Shown here one piece after another: positions 42,518 through 50,199 of a stretch of DNA of 64,000 nucleotides (its first letter is position 1; each line of letters opens with the position of its first letter). The position numbers and the translations under genes are program-made. A model generated the notes under the pieces. The model was not told the origin of the DNA, did not search any database, and worked only from the letters and a program-made list of their open reading frames with translations. The DNA lies in assembly GCA_947488345.1 (NCBI GenBank), contig CANKZQ010000001.1, forward strand, positions 486,501 to 550,500, written 5' to 3'. The stretch comes from an uncultured Flavobacteriaceae bacterium (lineage in GTDB: Bacteria; Bacteroidota; Bacteroidia; Flavobacteriales; Flavobacteriaceae).

Positions 42518-44442
42518 ACTAATTCGTTTGTATTGATATCTATAATATACGAAGTTCCTTTGTTATTAGAATCAAAATCTAACTTCGCATTTAGATAATC
42601 GACTCTTGATTGGATGTTTTGCAAGCCTATGCCCCCATTCTTAACTTTTTCTTTATCAAAGCCTTTTCCATTATCTTCTACCGTTAGCTGAATCACATTT
42701 TCCCGGTGACTAATTTGAACCGCAATTTCGGTAGCCTCGGCATGTTTGACACTATTATTCACCAATTCTTGTACAATTCTAAAAATATTTACCTCTGCTT
42801 TTTTAGAAATATGAATAGCCTCCCCTATATGGTTAAATGTAACCTCTTGTGTATGCAAATTATTCGTCGTCGTACAAAAATCTTCTATGGTTTCTATCAA
42901 ACTAAAGTCTTTCAAGGAAGGAGGAATTAAATTATGAGAAATTGCCCTTACCTGTTCACATGACTTGTCAATCATTGATACGGCCTCATTGATGACTTCA
43001 TTATTTTTTTCTAACAAAGATGTTAGTTTATACTTTATAGCAGATAAGTCTACATTTACACCATCGTGTAGTTCCTTGGCAATGCGCAAGCGTTCTTTTT
43101 CCTCTCCTTCCATCAATGATTCTAAGGTTTGTACTTGTTGCTCTCTCTTTAAGGCTATAATTTCTTGATCCTTACGCTTTTGACGTTGTTGATATAAAAA
43201 CCATAACAAAACAGAACCTACTCCTACTACTAACAGTGCTCCTGTCATATAACTATACTGTGTTTTCTTCTTTTGAAGTTCCAGCTCATTTTTCTCAATA
43301 GCTAATTTTTGCTCAGCTAATTCTTTATCTTTCTTTTCTGAATCAAATTTCGCATCTGCATCCGCTAAAAGCGCTCTATTTTCAACTGTGACAACCGAAT
43401 CTTTAATGATAACATACTTTTTTAATAATCGTGTTGCTTCCTTAAAATTACCTCTTTCCATTTCAAAATCAGCCCAATATCTGAACTCGCTCATTCCGAC
43501 ATTACCGAAATAAATACTATCATACAATTTCTCAAATTTTTCATAATTCTTTTTTGAACTTTTATAGTTGCCTAAGAAACCTTCTACCCTTCCTAAATAC
43601 ATATAGCTTCGCAATATATCGTCTGGAGCATTCCTAATCTCAGCAAATCTCTTGGTATTAAGAACGTAAGTCTTCGCCAGTTTATAATTCTCTTCTTCTA
43701 AGTAAAGTTCGCCTAGCATTAGATTCACAATATGACATATTTGAGGGTTCGAATCTTCTTGGCAAATTCTAATACCTTTCTGCAAATAATACTTTGCACT
43801 ATCCTTTTGTTGATTTGTATTAAATAGGTGCCCAAGTCCAGCCAACGCATAACCTTCCACTCTTTTATCACCCGACATGGAGGCCTTAATATATGCTAAT
43901 TTTAAGTATTTTTTTGCTTCGCTATAAAGTTCTAAATCCAGATAAAAACTAGCCAAATTGAAATAAAGCAAACAGACTTCCGCTTCATTATCTTTTACAA
44001 GATCAATACCTTTCTTAAGGTATTCTATCGCCTTATTCAACTCTCGTTTTTTCTGGAGTAAGGTTGAATAATTCGTATATATTGTTGATGTTTCAATTGG
44101 ATTAAAATTCTCCTTCGCTAATCCTAATGCTTTTTTAAAATAAAATTCAGCAGAATCTAATTTATTTTGATACATGAACTTTAGACCCTTTGCATCATAA
44201 ATTCGAGCCAACTTAAAGTTGTTATTTTTTAAAGAAACTTCTTCTAATGCATCTATATACTTCGCAAAACTATCTAAATCAATAGACATATACTCTCTTG
44301 CTATTAACCAATAATTATTTAATAGTATAGTATCCTGATTTTTTAAATTAACAGATGCTTTTAAGCTATCTAAAATTTTTGACTGAGCATTACCATTCCA
44401 AATAACAGAATATAAAATGAGTAGGCACGTAATTTTCTTCAA
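42514..44442 (-). CDS. TPR-containing sensor histidine kinase (HisKA_3 type)
   Basis: 642 residues. Signal peptide MKKITCLLILYSVIWNGNAQ, a periplasmic region of about 370 residues with several tetratricopeptide repeats (for example AEFYFKKALGLAKE, AIEYLKKGIDL, AKKYLKLAYIKA), a membrane segment near 400-420, then a HisKA_3 dimerisation domain with the phospho-acceptor His in AKELHDGVNVDLS and a HATPase (VNNSVKHAEATE, VEDNGKGFD). The TPR domain probably senses a periplasmic protein or peptide. It lies 25 bases behind the lipoprotein gene. Confidence 0.93.
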   Translation of the reverse strand: MKKITCLLILYSVIWNGNAQSKILDSLKASVNLKNQDTILLNNYWLIAREYMSIDLDSFAKYIDALEEVSLKNNNFKLARIYDAKGLKFMYQNKLDSAEFYFKKALGLAKENFNPIETSTIYTNYSTLLQKKRELNKAIEYLKKGIDLVKDNEAEVCLLYFNLASFYLDLELYSEAKKYLKLAYIKASMSGDKRVEGYALAGLGHLFNTNQQKDSAKYYLQKGIRICQEDSNPQICHIVNLMLGELYLEEENYKLAKTYVLNTKRFAEIRNAPDDILRSYMYLGRVEGFLGNYKSSKKNYEKFEKLYDSIYFGNVGMSEFRYWADFEMERGNFKEATRLLKKYVIIKDSVVTVENRALLADADAKFDSEKKDKELAEQKLAIEKNELELQKKKTQYSYMTGALLVVGVGSVLLWFLYQQRQKRKDQEIIALKREQQVQTLESLMEGEEKERLRIAKELHDGVNVDLSAIKYKLTSLLEKNNEVINEAVSMIDKSCEQVRAISHNLIPPSLKDFSLIETIEDFCTTTNNLHTQEVTFNHIGEAIHISKKAEVNIFRIVQELVNNSVKHAEATEIAVQISHRENVIQLTVEDNGKGFDKEKVKNGGIGLQNIQSRVDYLNAKLDFDSNNKGTSYIIDINTNELV

Positions 44443-44467
44443 AGCAGTTGATTTTTAAGTAAATATA

Positions 44468-44938
44468 CTAATTTAGAAGCTTTTCTAAATGTAAAATTTC
44501 GGGTGTATTATTGCTAATTCGTTCTTCAAATTCTATTTTATCAGCATTATTTAATACTTTTTTCACAATCCATTCTTCACTTAAATCTTGAAGATCACCA
44601 TCTCCGGGATTAACCGTATTAGAAAAATTGACCTTTGCTATCCAAGATGCTGAACCATTTATTGTTTCTTGAAATACATTTAATATACCTAACTCAGTAG
44701 TACCATTGCTTTTTACCCAAACGCTTTCTTCTTCAAAATCGAAGGTAAATTCATAACCACTAAACTCTTGTGTTCTTTGGGCATTTTCATCAGAGAAAAA
44801 ACTAATGCGCCATGTTCCATCCAATAATTCTGGTGAAAATTTAATGTTTAAATTATCTGAACCGTCGTCATCATTACTACAATTCACGAGAAAAAACACT
44901 ACTACAATTAGACTTGTGAGCTTACTTATTTTATTCAT
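44468..44938 (-). CDS. Lipocalin-like lipoprotein of the HK-RR operon
   Basis: 156 residues. Signal with lipobox LVNC (Cys20), then an acidic DDDGSD spacer. The body starts LLDGTWRISFFSDEN, the GxW pattern of lipocalin-like proteins, with further strands (YEFTFDFEEESVWV, WIAKVNFSNTV). It is first in the transcript with the TPR kinase and regulator, so it may be a sensor partner or output of the system. Its ATG is 24 bases from TAGCTTGC of element A. Confidence 0.75.
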   Translation of the reverse strand: MNKISKLTSLIVVVFFLVNCSNDDDGSDNLNIKFSPELLDGTWRISFFSDENAQRTQEFSGYEFTFDFEEESVWVKSNGTTELGILNVFQETINGSASWIAKVNFSNTVNPGDGDLQDLSEEWIVKKVLNNADKIEFEERISNNTPEILHLEKLLN

Positions 44939-44962
44939 TTTTTGCTAGTTTTAATTATACTC

Positions 44963-45034
44963 GCAAGCTATCAACACATTCTATAAAATAAGTAAGGGCA
45001 TTCCTTGATTTTAAAAAATCAGGGAATACCCTTA
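44963..45034 (-). promoter_or_regulatory. Regulatory element A (palindrome plus TAGCTTGC box)
   Basis: Read on the minus strand: a 42-bp inverted repeat at 45034-44993 (TAAGGGTATTCCCTGATTTT pairing with AAAATCAAGGAATGCCCTTA), then 22 bases, then TAGCTTGC (44970-44963), then 24 bases to the ATG. The same order and spacing recur at 46712 and 48095. TAGCTTGC resembles the -7 box TAnnTTTG. The palindrome sits where an activator would bind. It may also end the LRR transcript that stops 16 bases upstream. Confidence 0.8.
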
Positions 45035-45050
45035 GAAAATTCAAGCAATC

Positions 45051-45962
45051 TTAAAAGCAAAGGAACCAATTGTCAATATAAACAATTGTCTGTCTCTTGG
45101 AATTTAATTCACAGACTTGTTGGGGCATGCTATTCAAATTTAAATTACCTCTTAGATCAATAAATTCGATACTCTCTAAACTCCCTATTTGGTATGGTAC
45201 ACTTAATATATTATTTTGGTGTAAATACAGTTTTTTTAGATAGCTTAAATACGAAATTTCTTTTGGAATTGAAGTAAGATTATTTCGACCCAAATTAAGA
45301 TCAATTAGGGTAAGCTTTAGATATTTTATATCTGAGGAAACACTCGAAATATTATTTTTGAACAATCCTAAAATTTCTAAGTTGGGTAATTTATACATAG
45401 AGGGAAGAATCGAATTTATTTCATTGTGGGATGCATTAAAAACCCTTAAACTCTTCATTTTGCCTATTACTCCTGGAATTTCAATAAAATTATTAAAGCT
45501 CATATGTAAATCGGTCAGTTTAGTTAAATGAACCATTCTATCCGGTAAATTGCTCAACTCATTTCCTTGAATATAAAGCTGCTGTAAGCTACTAACTTTC
45601 CCTATTTGGGCTGGTAATGAGTTTAGGTTATTTCCGTTAAGATATAATGTAGTTACAGATGATAAATAAGCAATCTCTGACGGTAAAACATCTAAATTTT
45701 TGTTACTCAAGTTTAAATGAATGACCTCTCCCGAACTGTTTGTAATAACACCATTCCAATTATTAATATTTGTATCTGATACATCCCAATCTAAGGTGTT
45801 ATTAGGATTCGCATAATAGATTGCCTCTAAAGCCTTTTTTTGAATATCCGTAGCTTTTGTGTTTAACTCTATTTCTACGCTTTCCTTTTTAATTAGAAAT
45901 TCATCACTATTACATGAAATTACCAAATACATTAATGATACGTACACCAAAATCTTTTTCAT
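45051..45962 (-). CDS. Leucine-rich-repeat lipoprotein
   Basis: 303 residues. Lipoprotein signal ending in LVISC (Cys17), then about 60 residues containing LEAIYYANPNNTLDWD, then about nine LRR units of 23 residues with the pattern L-x-x-L-x-L-x-x-N-x-L-x-x-L-P (for example VTTLYLNGNNLNSLP, LQQLYIQGNELSNLP). It ends in VCELNSKRQTIVYIDNWFLCF with possible capping Cys residues. Extracellular LRR proteins usually bind proteins. It lies 17 bases behind the barrel gene in the same transcript. Confidence 0.85.
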   Translation of the reverse strand: MKKILVYVSLMYLVISCNSDEFLIKKESVEIELNTKATDIQKKALEAIYYANPNNTLDWDVSDTNINNWNGVITNSSGEVIHLNLSNKNLDVLPSEIAYLSSVTTLYLNGNNLNSLPAQIGKVSSLQQLYIQGNELSNLPDRMVHLTKLTDLHMSFNNFIEIPGVIGKMKSLRVFNASHNEINSILPSMYKLPNLEILGLFKNNISSVSSDIKYLKLTLIDLNLGRNNLTSIPKEISYLSYLKKLYLHQNNILSVPYQIGSLESIEFIDLRGNLNLNSMPQQVCELNSKRQTIVYIDNWFLCF

Positions 45963-45979
45963 AATACTTTCTTTAATTC

Positions 45980-46672
45980 TTAGAAGGTGTAAAAGAGACT
46001 TATATTGAAAACACCTGTTTTAATTTCAAAACCTTGTCTAAATTCTTCGTCAACCTCTTTGGAACTCAACGTAGAATGCTCTTTTCTTTCACTAAGATTA
46101 AGTGAAAAATCATAAATATCAGTCAATCCTAAGTTGTATCTTACAGCTAACCCAAAGCCATTATCTAACTGGTAACCCGCACCTAAATTTAAACTAATGT
46201 TAGAGCCCTTCAACAATCTTTTGGCGTCACTTTCAAACTTTTCACCATCTTCTTCTTCTTTAAACTTTGCATTCATTAAAAAACCAAGCTGAGGCCCAAC
46301 TTCTAAATTTAATTTTTCAGTCATATAATATTTTGATACAACCGACACATTCAAATAATCTAAAGCTGCGGTCACTTTATAATCTTCATCAGAATACTTT
46401 TTACTTACACCTTCTTGAGAGTAAGTAACTTCGCCTTGTAATGAGATTTTTTTAGACAACGAGTAGTCCACAAACCCACCTAGAGATATCCCGAATCTGG
46501 TTTCTCCCCCAGGTTCACCCAAAAATCTATCAATACCATTTCCTGTTGCATTCGCAAAATTTACTCCTCCTTTTATGCCAAATTTGATTTTCTCACTTTG
46601 TAGTTTATCATCTTGTGCATTGATAACGTAACAGAAACATACTGCAAGGGCAGTTAATACTAACTTTTTCAT
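45980..46672 (-). CDS. PorT-like outer-membrane beta-barrel protein
   Basis: 230 residues from the ATG at 46672. The frame is open to 46726, but element B's TAGCTTGC (46719-46712) lies inside that extension, so the mRNA cannot include it. Signal MKKLVLTALAVCFCYVINAQ, then IKFGIKGGVNFANATG, the start of OMP_b-brl_2/PorT-type barrels, and amphipathic strands to a terminal aromatic (ISLFYTF). It is probably an eight-stranded barrel. Co-transcribed with the LRR lipoprotein, which could be its surface partner. Confidence 0.85.
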   Translation of the reverse strand: MKKLVLTALAVCFCYVINAQDDKLQSEKIKFGIKGGVNFANATGNGIDRFLGEPGGETRFGISLGGFVDYSLSKKISLQGEVTYSQEGVSKKYSDEDYKVTAALDYLNVSVVSKYYMTEKLNLEVGPQLGFLMNAKFKEEEDGEKFESDAKRLLKGSNISLNLGAGYQLDNGFGLAVRYNLGLTDIYDFSLNLSERKEHSTLSSKEVDEEFRQGFEIKTGVFNISLFYTF

Positions 46673-46711
46673 AGATTTTACATTTTTTAAATTATTAATT
46701 AGTCTATACAT

Positions 46712-46780
46712 GCAAGCTACCACCACCTTCTAAAAAAAAAGTAAGGGCATTCCTTGATTTTAAAAAATCAGGGAAAACCC
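46712..46780 (-). promoter_or_regulatory. Regulatory element B
   Basis: Minus strand: a palindrome (46780-46742) whose outer arm is worn (AAAACCCC in place of AATACCCTTA on the plus strand), 22 bases, then TAGCTTGC (46719-46712), 39 bases before the ATG at 46672. The 30-base offset from palindrome edge to box is the same as in A and C. A separate terminator (46786-46827) serves the gene upstream. Confidence 0.78.
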
Positions 46781-46785
46781 CGAAA

Positions 46786-46827
46786 TTAAAAAAGGTGTTA
46801 AAAGAATATATATCCTTTAACACCTTT
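46786..46827 (-). terminator. Terminator of the alpha/beta hydrolase gene
   Basis: AAAGGTGTTAAA (46791-46802) / TTTAACACCTTT (46816-46827); on the minus strand the stem is followed by TTTAATTTC. It begins 27 bases after the stop at 46854. Confidence 0.8.
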
Positions 46828-46853
46828 ACAAGTGATTGTTAACCATTTAAACA

Positions 46854-47795
46854 TCACTTAACTAATTCAAATTCATATATTGGTTCTATAATAAATTCAA
46901 CAACTCGCTCCAGAATTTTCTTAGATCTTAAATTATGTCCTAATCCTTTGGTTTGTATATATTCTAATGATGGCACCGCTGTAATTAACCTCCTCGGTTC
47001 ACTTCTAGGAACAACCACATCAGCAATATCATAGATAAGCAAACTCTTCATATTCAACTTTTTAAAATGCTTGATGATTGAAATGTCATGTACTGAATAA
47101 CCACCATAATTTGAGAAATTATTTTTCAGACTATCTATGATTTCAGCAGTAAACCCCATACACTTCGCAAATTTATTGATCAAGACTTCACTCGTGGCAA
47201 ATGTATTCATCATCACAAATTTGTTGGGGTGGTATTGTGGTTTTAACTCACTCATACCTACAACACTTACTAATCCTGCAATAGAATGTGTAATTACGGC
47301 ATGCCATGTTGTTTGAGATCGTAGTATTTGCTTGATTCCTTTTATATAAAGAGATAAGGTTAAAAAATAGCCTGAAGCACTCCCATGACCTGGTGCATCG
47401 ACAATCACCACCTTATAGCCTGAACGCACCAATTTATGTACATACTCTTTCCAACGTGCTGCGTTGCTGCCCCAACCATGCAACAATAAAATAGCAGGTC
47501 CTTCACCATAACTATAACTAATAAAGGTAGCATTCGCAATTTTGTATGTCTTTCTTGTTCCGTTATTGAAGAATTCAAGATCACTCAAGGATAATTTTCT
47601 TCGATTTGCAATAGACAATACTTTCATAGCCAGCCAACGAGACGTCGTCGGAAAGAAGGCATATAATGCATTTATACTATGCGTAATTTTAAAGAGATAG
47701 GCAGGGAAAAATTTCTTACCCAGTAACTTCGCCTTTACCTTCTCCTGTTTAGAAACTATGTTGTTTGATATTGTGGGTATCGCGGCATTTTTCAT
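46854..47795 (-). CDS. Alpha/beta hydrolase
   Basis: 313 residues. The hydrolase core begins after about 75 residues: AILLLHGWGSNAARW (oxyanion loop, about 105), VVIVDAPGHGSASG, then AVITHSIAGLVSV, where the nucleophile elbow reads H-S-I-A-G with the usual Ser, IYDIADVVVPRSE with the acid, and GLGHNLRSKK with the catalytic His. The triad looks complete. There is no signal peptide, but an N-terminal helical lead (FLPAYLFKIT) may associate with the membrane. It is the second gene behind element C, so it is probably part of the regulon. The substrate is unknown. Confidence 0.85.
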   Translation of the reverse strand: MKNAAIPTISNNIVSKQEKVKAKLLGKKFFPAYLFKITHSINALYAFFPTTSRWLAMKVLSIANRRKLSLSDLEFFNNGTRKTYKIANATFISYSYGEGPAILLLHGWGSNAARWKEYVHKLVRSGYKVVIVDAPGHGSASGYFLTLSLYIKGIKQILRSQTTWHAVITHSIAGLVSVVGMSELKPQYHPNKFVMMNTFATSEVLINKFAKCMGFTAEIIDSLKNNFSNYGGYSVHDISIIKHFKKLNMKSLLIYDIADVVVPRSEPRRLITAVPSLEYIQTKGLGHNLRSKKILERVVEFIIEPIYEFELVK

Positions 47796-47834
47796 AAGTG
47801 CTGTAATTTTTGTAGTTCATCAAATCTTCCGGTC

Positions 47835-48068
47835 TTATTTTCCGGTATTCCTTTTGATGACAAATACATTTAAATTACTGAAATCGATGTTTGATATTTT
47901 GCCCACATCTTTGACGACAATGTTTGCATAATAGCCAATCAGTAATAGAATTTCGATACCAATAAACAACCAAGGATTTACGTCCTTAATAAGGATAGCT
48001 ATCGCTTGAGAGACTAAAGCAGTCGTGTTGAATAAAATTAAAATGATAAGAATAATTGAAGTTTTCAT
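47835..48068 (-). CDS. Small two-helix membrane protein
   Basis: 77 residues with two hydrophobic segments (about 4-27 and 33-50) and a short soluble tail (KDVGKISNIDFSNLNVFVIKR). No named family recognised. The ATG at 48068 lies 26 bases behind TAGCTTGC of element C. It is the first gene of the transcript with the alpha/beta hydrolase (39-base gap). It may be a membrane partner for the hydrolase or a small stress protein of the regulon. Confidence 0.7.
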   Translation of the reverse strand: MKTSIILIILILFNTTALVSQAIAILIKDVNPWLFIGIEILLLIGYYANIVVKDVGKISNIDFSNLNVFVIKRNTGK

Positions 48069-48094
48069 AGCTCGTATTTTTTACAATTTTTCTT

Positions 48095-48166
48095 GCAAGC
48101 TACCTCAACATCATAGAAAAAAAGTAAGGGCATTCCATGATTTTGAAAAATCAGGGAATACCCTTA
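48095..48166 (-). promoter_or_regulatory. Regulatory element C
   Basis: Minus strand: a 42-bp palindrome (48166-48125, TAAGGG...CCCTTA), 22 bases, TAGCTTGC (48102-48095), 26 bases to the ATG at 48068. It matches element A at all but a few positions in the palindrome (T to A and A to G changes near the centre). A separate terminator for the LysM gene lies directly upstream (48170-48197). Confidence 0.8.
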
Positions 48167-48169
48167 CTC

Positions 48170-48197
48170 AAAAAAAAGTGCTCAAAACGCACCTTTT
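48170..48197 (-). terminator. Terminator of the LysM/PBP1-like gene
   Basis: On the minus strand AAAAGGTGC - GTTTTGA - GCACTTTTTTTTGAG: a GTGC/GCAC stem, extended by A-T pairs over one bulged G, with a run of eight T. It begins 19 bases after the stop codon at 48217. Confidence 0.7.
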
Positions 48198-48216
48198 CGG
48201 CTATTTAAATCTGTAG

Positions 48217-50142
48217 CTACTCTGTTTCTGTAGCCATCGTTTCTTCAACTTTCACGATGTGTAAACCATCATATTTCATTAAATGTATACCTTGATTTAC
48301 GAAGCCCTTTCCTGTCTCACTTTTAACATATTCAAATTTAGAGGACGCTCTTGTGGAGTAACCTGCATTTAAAGCTCCGTTTGTATTCGAATATGTAGCA
48401 AAGCGCAATAACATATCATAGGTAACATCAAAACCTCTAAAGGCGTATTCTGATGGTTTACTATAATTCTTATGACTATACATGGTTACAAAATCTTTCA
48501 CAAGATCATCTTCATAATCAATATAATTGCTCGCGGTATAATGAAAATTGACGCGTGCTAGGTCATTATCATTTACATTCTTAAAATTTGAGCCTTTGTT
48601 AAATCCAAATAGTGTAATCTTTACTTTTTCAGACATTGAACCTAAATTTTGAACAACATCTGTAGTCACAATACCATCATTACTTAACAAAATCACAAAA
48701 TTATCTCTTTTTTCTACCACCTTTTCCATAAACAAATCACGTTTGATATATCCTTTCTCAGGTTTTAAAACAGTTATTTTATTCAAAGAATCTAAGGGTT
48801 GTAACTCTTTTAACATCTTGGCCACTTTTAACGAAGAAGTTGCTAAGGTATCCGTCACAATAACAATATTCTCATCTTTATAAGTACGTTTGATATGCTC
48901 CATTACATTCGTGATCATCTTATCCTCACTTGCGGCGCTTTGTACTAATTTACTATTGGCAATTAACCCATGATCTTTCTGCGATAATGGTGAAACGATT
49001 GTCACTTCTTTATTTTTCAGAATACTAGCGACAAATTGTACATTTCCAAAAAACAAGGGCCCTATCATAACATCAGCACCTCCTAGGTTTCCGCTGGCTA
49101 ATAAACTACTTATGACCTTCTTATTATTTTGTGTGTCAAAAACTTTCATATCTACAGATAAGCCCATCTTTTTTACCGAATCCAATGCCATCATAGCACC
49201 GAGATAAAAATCGGTTGCTATATCGGCAGTTCTATTTTTCGAAAAATCAACGGTCGGTTTATGACTCATTAATGGCAACATTAAAATTGCTTTTATTTCT
49301 TTTCCAACTGAAACCGACGGTATGAAGGCCGAGGTATTATTTTTTTCGTTTAACGGAATCTTTATGAGCATTCCTTCCTGGACACCTTCACGTAATTCAG
49401 GATTCGCAGCTATCAATTCTTCTTCTGTCATTTCGAAGAGCTGTCCAAGTCTGAATAAATTTTCTCCTTTTTCCACCTTGTGATAAGAAAATCCTTCTTC
49501 AGGGTCAGGAATTTCTTGAGTATCTGGCACCCAGATAATGTCGGTCATCTTAATTCCAGCTTCTTTTATTTGCGGATTTAATTCTTCCAACTTTTCTATG
49601 GAAATACCATACCTTCGAGAAATACCATATTTGGTTTCTTTTGGTCTTACTAAATAGGGCTTAGTGGCCATTGACAATTGCTCTTCAACCGCATCTTGTT
49701 TATAATTTCTCGGTACTGGAAACTTAATAATTTGCCCAGCTTTTAAGTCTTCGACTCTGAGAATAGGATTGTATTTTCTTAGAATTCTTTTTGAAACTCC
49801 AAATTCTTTCCTCAATCTAAAAAAGGTTTCCTTTGGCAGCACTTTATGTATCAGCATACCATTTTCGACATAATCTTTTCCATCATCTATAGCCGCTGAA
49901 GCAGGATTGTAATTTTTATTGGGTACAATTAAAATTTTTCCTTCAACAAGCGCATCATTTTCGGCAAGCTCTGGATTTAACTTTAGTAACTTATACGGAG
50001 TAATAACAAATTTTCTTGCGATACTTTGTAAGGTTTCTCCCTGTTGAACGGTATATGTTTCATATTTTTTATTCTGACTGAACATCGTACATGTCGCCAA
50101 AACAAAAAACAGAACCACTAACTTCAATTTTTTTATTCTCAT
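48217..50142 (-). CDS. LysM-repeat protein with a periplasmic-binding (PBP1/LivJ-like) domain
   Basis: 641 residues. Signal peptide at 1-22, then four LysM repeats (YTVQQGETLQSIARKF, HKVLPKETFFRLRKEF, YLVRPKETKYGISRRY, HKVEKGENLFRLGQLF; about 28-255), then a type 1 periplasmic-binding fold (about 280-625: ILMLPLMSH, DFYLGAMMALDSV, NIVIVTDT). This combination is common in Bacteroidetes next to guaA. It is anchored to peptidoglycan by LysM; ligand and partner are unknown. It is 57 bases downstream of guaA with two small hairpins between. Confidence 0.85.
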   Translation of the reverse strand: MRIKKLKLVVLFFVLATCTMFSQNKKYETYTVQQGETLQSIARKFVITPYKLLKLNPELAENDALVEGKILIVPNKNYNPASAAIDDGKDYVENGMLIHKVLPKETFFRLRKEFGVSKRILRKYNPILRVEDLKAGQIIKFPVPRNYKQDAVEEQLSMATKPYLVRPKETKYGISRRYGISIEKLEELNPQIKEAGIKMTDIIWVPDTQEIPDPEEGFSYHKVEKGENLFRLGQLFEMTEEELIAANPELREGVQEGMLIKIPLNEKNNTSAFIPSVSVGKEIKAILMLPLMSHKPTVDFSKNRTADIATDFYLGAMMALDSVKKMGLSVDMKVFDTQNNKKVISSLLASGNLGGADVMIGPLFFGNVQFVASILKNKEVTIVSPLSQKDHGLIANSKLVQSAASEDKMITNVMEHIKRTYKDENIVIVTDTLATSSLKVAKMLKELQPLDSLNKITVLKPEKGYIKRDLFMEKVVEKRDNFVILLSNDGIVTTDVVQNLGSMSEKVKITLFGFNKGSNFKNVNDNDLARVNFHYTASNYIDYEDDLVKDFVTMYSHKNYSKPSEYAFRGFDVTYDMLLRFATYSNTNGALNAGYSTRASSKFEYVKSETGKGFVNQGIHLMKYDGLHIVKVEETMATETE

Positions 50143-50176
50143 AATTATATCAATTAATCTACCTCTACATTGGTAG

Positions 50177-50196
50177 ATCCTGATCTTTATCAGGAT
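50177..50196 (-). other. Hairpin between guaA and the LysM gene
   Basis: ATCCTGAT - CTTT - ATCAGGAT, a perfect 8-bp stem directly after the guaA stop codon, without a U-tract. A second small stem, CTACC...GGTAG, lies next to it. It may stabilise the guaA mRNA end or slow read-through. Confidence 0.4.
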
Positions 50197-50199
50197 ACA

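Noticed and set aside
44963-48166. MITE or other mobile repeat explanation for the three elements
   Set aside because: All three copies have the same orientation and the same distance to a start codon region, no target-site duplication is visible, and none lies inside a gene. A mobile origin cannot be fully excluded without a genome scan.
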